A program made the position numbers and the translations under genes. Shown one piece after another: positions 62,107 through 64,000 of a stretch of 64,000 bases of DNA (the stretch's first letter is position 1; each line of letters opens with the position of its first letter). Below the pieces are notes generated by a model. It did not search any database. It saw only the letters and a program-made list of their open reading frames with translations, and was not told the origin of the DNA. The DNA comes from Candidatus Rubneribacter avistercoris (GTDB taxonomy: Bacteria; Actinomycetota; Coriobacteriia; Coriobacteriales; Eggerthellaceae), in the NCBI GenBank assembly GCA_019115845.1, contig DXCU01000103.1, positions 1-64,000 of the forward strand, written 5' to 3'.

Positions 62107-64000
62107 TCACCCCTCTATCTTTCTGATGGACACGCAGGTCTTTTTGTAGTCGGGTTCTTTGGAAAGCGGGCAGTACGTGTCCTGCACCGCCAGGTTGACA
62201 AGCGTCTCCTCCGCGAAGAAGGGGGCGAACACCACGCCGGCGGGCGGTTCGGTGCGGCCGGCCGTGGACACCTTGATGTCGAACTCGCCGAAGCGCGAGC
62301 GCACGTTGACCATGTCGCCGTCCTTGATGCCCAGCTTGTCGCAGTCGGCCTGGCACACGTTGAGCAAGGCCTCGGGCAGGGCGCGGTCGAGCTCGGGGAT
62401 GCGCCTGGTCAAAGAGCCGGTGTGCCAATGCTCCAGCAAACGGCCCGTGCAGAGGTAGAACGGGTACTCCTCATCGGGCGTCTCCGCCGGTGGCTCGTAG
62501 GGCCGAAACACCACCGAGGGCTTCATGTTGGCGGACTTGTAGAAGCTCACGCCGCCGGCCAGGCCCTCCGCGCCGTACTGCGCGATGCCCACCTCGTCGA
62601 AGCCGTCTTCCTGCGCGCCGGAGCAGAAGCGCCACTTCGTGGGCAGCCACTGGCCGTCCACCTCGCGCACGGGCCAGGTGAGGCCGTGGCGCGCCAGGTA
62701 CTCGTCGTAGGGGGCCAGCTGCTTGGCCTCCATCTTCATCTTGGCGCCGAAGGCTCCGTCCGCATCGTCGTTGATGGCCTTGGCCTTGTCGTTGAGGGAG
62801 GGGTTGGAGAAGATGCGGTACTCCTCCCAGATGGCGCGGTTCGTCTCGCGGTCGTCGCCCTTGAAGTCGGCGGCGTCTTTGTCGTAGATGAAGCCGAACA
62901 GGTGGTCGAAGGCGTCCTGGCCGCCTATCTGCTCGCCGTCGAGCACGCGGCGGGCCACCTCCATGATGACCCAGAGGTCCCATTTGGCCTCGCCCGGCGG
63001 ATCGACGGCCTTCTCGAACACCGCGCTGCGGCGCTCGGCGTTGCCGAACTGCCCCTCGCGCTCCACCCACAGCGCCACGGGGAACACCACGTCGGCGTAT
63101 TGGGTGGACAGGGTGGGGTACACCTCGTTCACCACGATGAAGGTGTCGAAGATGCCGCGCTTGTCCTCGCCGCGGCCCAAGAAGCGCGTGAGGTTGGGCA
63201 TGGAGACGGCCCAGTTGTTGTGCGCGGTCCAAAGGAAGTCCATGTTGCCCTTGGACATCTCGCGGAAGATCTTGACCGTGTGGAAGCCCGGCTTCTGGAT
63301 GGCGTCGAGGTAGCCCTCCGGCAGATCCCAGACAGCCTCGCTGAAGCGGCGGTGCTGCGCGTTGGCCACCAGGAGGTCGGCGGGCAGGCGGTGGCAGAAC
63401 GTGCCCACCTCGCGCGCGGTGCCGCAGGCCGTGGGCTGGCCGGTCAGCGAGAACGGGCCGCAGCCGGGGCGCGCGATCTTCCCGGAGAGCAGGTGGACGT
63501 TGTAGATGTTGTGGTTCATCCACGTGCCGCGGTTGTGCTGGTTCACGCCCATGGTCCAAAGCGACATCACGCGCGCGTCGGGATCGGCGAACACCTCGGC
63601 CAGCTCCCGCAGGTCCTCCACCGCCACGCCGGAAAGCTCGGAGGTGTGCTCGAAGGTGTAGGGGGCCAAGCGCGCGGCGTACTCCTCGAAGGTGATGGGG
63701 GAGACGTTGTCCACCGCCGAGCCCACTTCGCTTGCGTCGTAGCCGTCGTCGGTGGGGTTGCCCAAGTTCTCGGTGCCCTGCTTGAACTGCAGATGGTCGT
63801 TCACGAACGCCTCGTCGTAGAGCTTGTTCTGCACGAGGTGGTTGGCTATGCAGTTGGCGATGGCCAGGTCGGTGCCGGGCTTGAAGACAAGCGTCTTGTC
63901 GGCGCTTGCGGAGGTGCGCGTTTTGATGGTGCCCAGGTCGTAGTGGCGCACGCCTTCGCCGGAGAGCTTGCGCGCGGTCAGGCGCGAGTAGAGCATGGGG
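62107..64000 (-). CDS. napA: Periplasmic nitrate reductase catalytic subunit, N-terminal part outside the window
   Basis: Molybdenum enzyme reducing nitrate to nitrite outside the membrane. About 630 C-terminal residues are present and the frame is open to base 64000, so the signal peptide, 4Fe-4S site and probable Mo-ligand cysteine lie beyond the window. NapA-like stretches include VFKPGTDLAIANCIANHL, LWTMGVNQHNRGTW, HNIYNVHLLSGKI, PFSLTGQPTACGTAREVG and the C-terminal LCTGRLLEHWHTGSLTRR. Downstream genes napB, napD and napH follow in the same operon. An assimilatory or different reductase is unlikely given these partners. Confidence 0.93.
   Translation of the reverse strand, partial: PMLYSRLTARKLSGEGVRHYDLGTIKTRTSASADKTLVFKPGTDLAIANCIANHLVQNKLYDEAFVNDHLQFKQGTENLGNPTDDGYDASEVGSAVDNVSPITFEEYAARLAPYTFEHTSELSGVAVEDLRELAEVFADPDARVMSLWTMGVNQHNRGTWMNHNIYNVHLLSGKIARPGCGPFSLTGQPTACGTAREVGTFCHRLPADLLVANAQHRRFSEAVWDLPEGYLDAIQKPGFHTVKIFREMSKGNMDFLWTAHNNWAVSMPNLTRFLGRGEDKRGIFDTFIVVNEVYPTLSTQYADVVFPVALWVEREGQFGNAERRSAVFEKAVDPPGEAKWDLWVIMEVARRVLDGEQIGGQDAFDHLFGFIYDKDAADFKGDDRETNRAIWEEYRIFSNPSLNDKAKAINDDADGAFGAKMKMEAKQLAPYDEYLARHGLTWPVREVDGQWLPTKWRFCSGAQEDGFDEVGIAQYGAEGLAGGVSFYKSANMKPSVVFRPYEPPAETPDEEYPFYLCTGRLLEHWHTGSLTRRIPELDRALPEALLNVCQADCDKLGIKDGDMVNVRSRFGEFDIKVSTAGRTEPPAGVVFAPFFAEETLVNLAVQDTYCPLSKEPDYKKTCVSIRKIEG

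Overview
The window is about 64 kb of very GC-rich bacterial DNA. Gene content, codon use and start-codon habits (many GTG and TTG starts after strong AGGAGG sites) point to an anaerobic actinobacterium of the Coriobacteriia, most likely Eggerthellaceae (Eggerthella/Gordonibacter/Adlercreutzia-like). The reasons are Tat-exported respiratory reductases, multiheme c-type lipoproteins, a flavoprotein-cytochrome reductase pair, a periplasmic nitrate reductase, and the actinobacterial order uvrC-rapZ-yvcK-whiA-gap-pgk-tpiA-gpmI-secG. This assignment is inferred from content and was not tested by a database search.

Layout. 1-11268: the 3' part of leuA, an aldehyde dehydrogenase, a Tat/lipoprotein flavin reductase with a hexaheme lipoprotein and a divergent LysR regulator, a methyltransferase, a DUF1269 membrane protein, an XRE-cupin regulator and an acyl-CoA synthetase. 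11293-17403: a PucR-type regulator divergent from a complete three-subunit molybdoenzyme operon (catalytic, four-cluster ferredoxin and NrfD-like anchor). 17506-26112: the translation operon rimP-nusA-ylxR-infB-rbfA-nrnA-truB-ribF. 26121-29802: a pentaheme NrfA-like lipoprotein followed by a sensor kinase with its own CxxCH heme site and an OmpR-type regulator. 29803-30708: a 166-bp inverted-repeat element, the stranded 3' end of a second cytochrome gene and a perfect hairpin. 30709-38834: membrane pyrophosphatase, a small zinc-binding protein, glutamate dehydrogenase, a DUF2130 protein, a LysO-like exporter and a Fic-like protein with a damaged active site. 39042-42863: a second molybdoenzyme (catalytic lipoprotein, ferredoxin subunit, TorD chaperone) without a membrane anchor gene. 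42949-44394: a second Fic protein within a region carrying three perfect parS centromere sites. 44395-55575: uvrC, rapZ, yvcK, whiA, gap, a small membrane protein, pgk, tpiA, gpmI, secG and tRNA-Leu. 55669-58306: a cation exporter, a HAD hydrolase, tRNA-Val and a Gly-Cys-Gly tRNA cluster. 58610-64000: a GAF histidine kinase and LuxR-type regulator convergent with a napA-napB-napD-napH operon, in which napA runs off the window.

How the genes fit together. Four exported electron-accepting systems (flavin reductase, two molybdoenzymes, Nap) plus an NrfA homologue are each placed near a regulator or chaperone. This suggests an organism that breathes alternative acceptors, probably from a quinone pool. 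If Nap makes nitrite and the NrfA homologue reduces it, the window would encode both steps of nitrate ammonification, but the NrfA homologue departs from the family near its active site and lacks an adjacent electron donor. The remaining genes are housekeeping.

The observations most worth following are: the three parS sites, two of them inside a duplicated parS-promoter cassette; a two-hairpin repeat family with compensatory base changes, found twice directly behind stop codons; the haem-binding kinase behind the NrfA-like gene; the degenerate Fic protein; and a zinc-finger-like tail on NusA.
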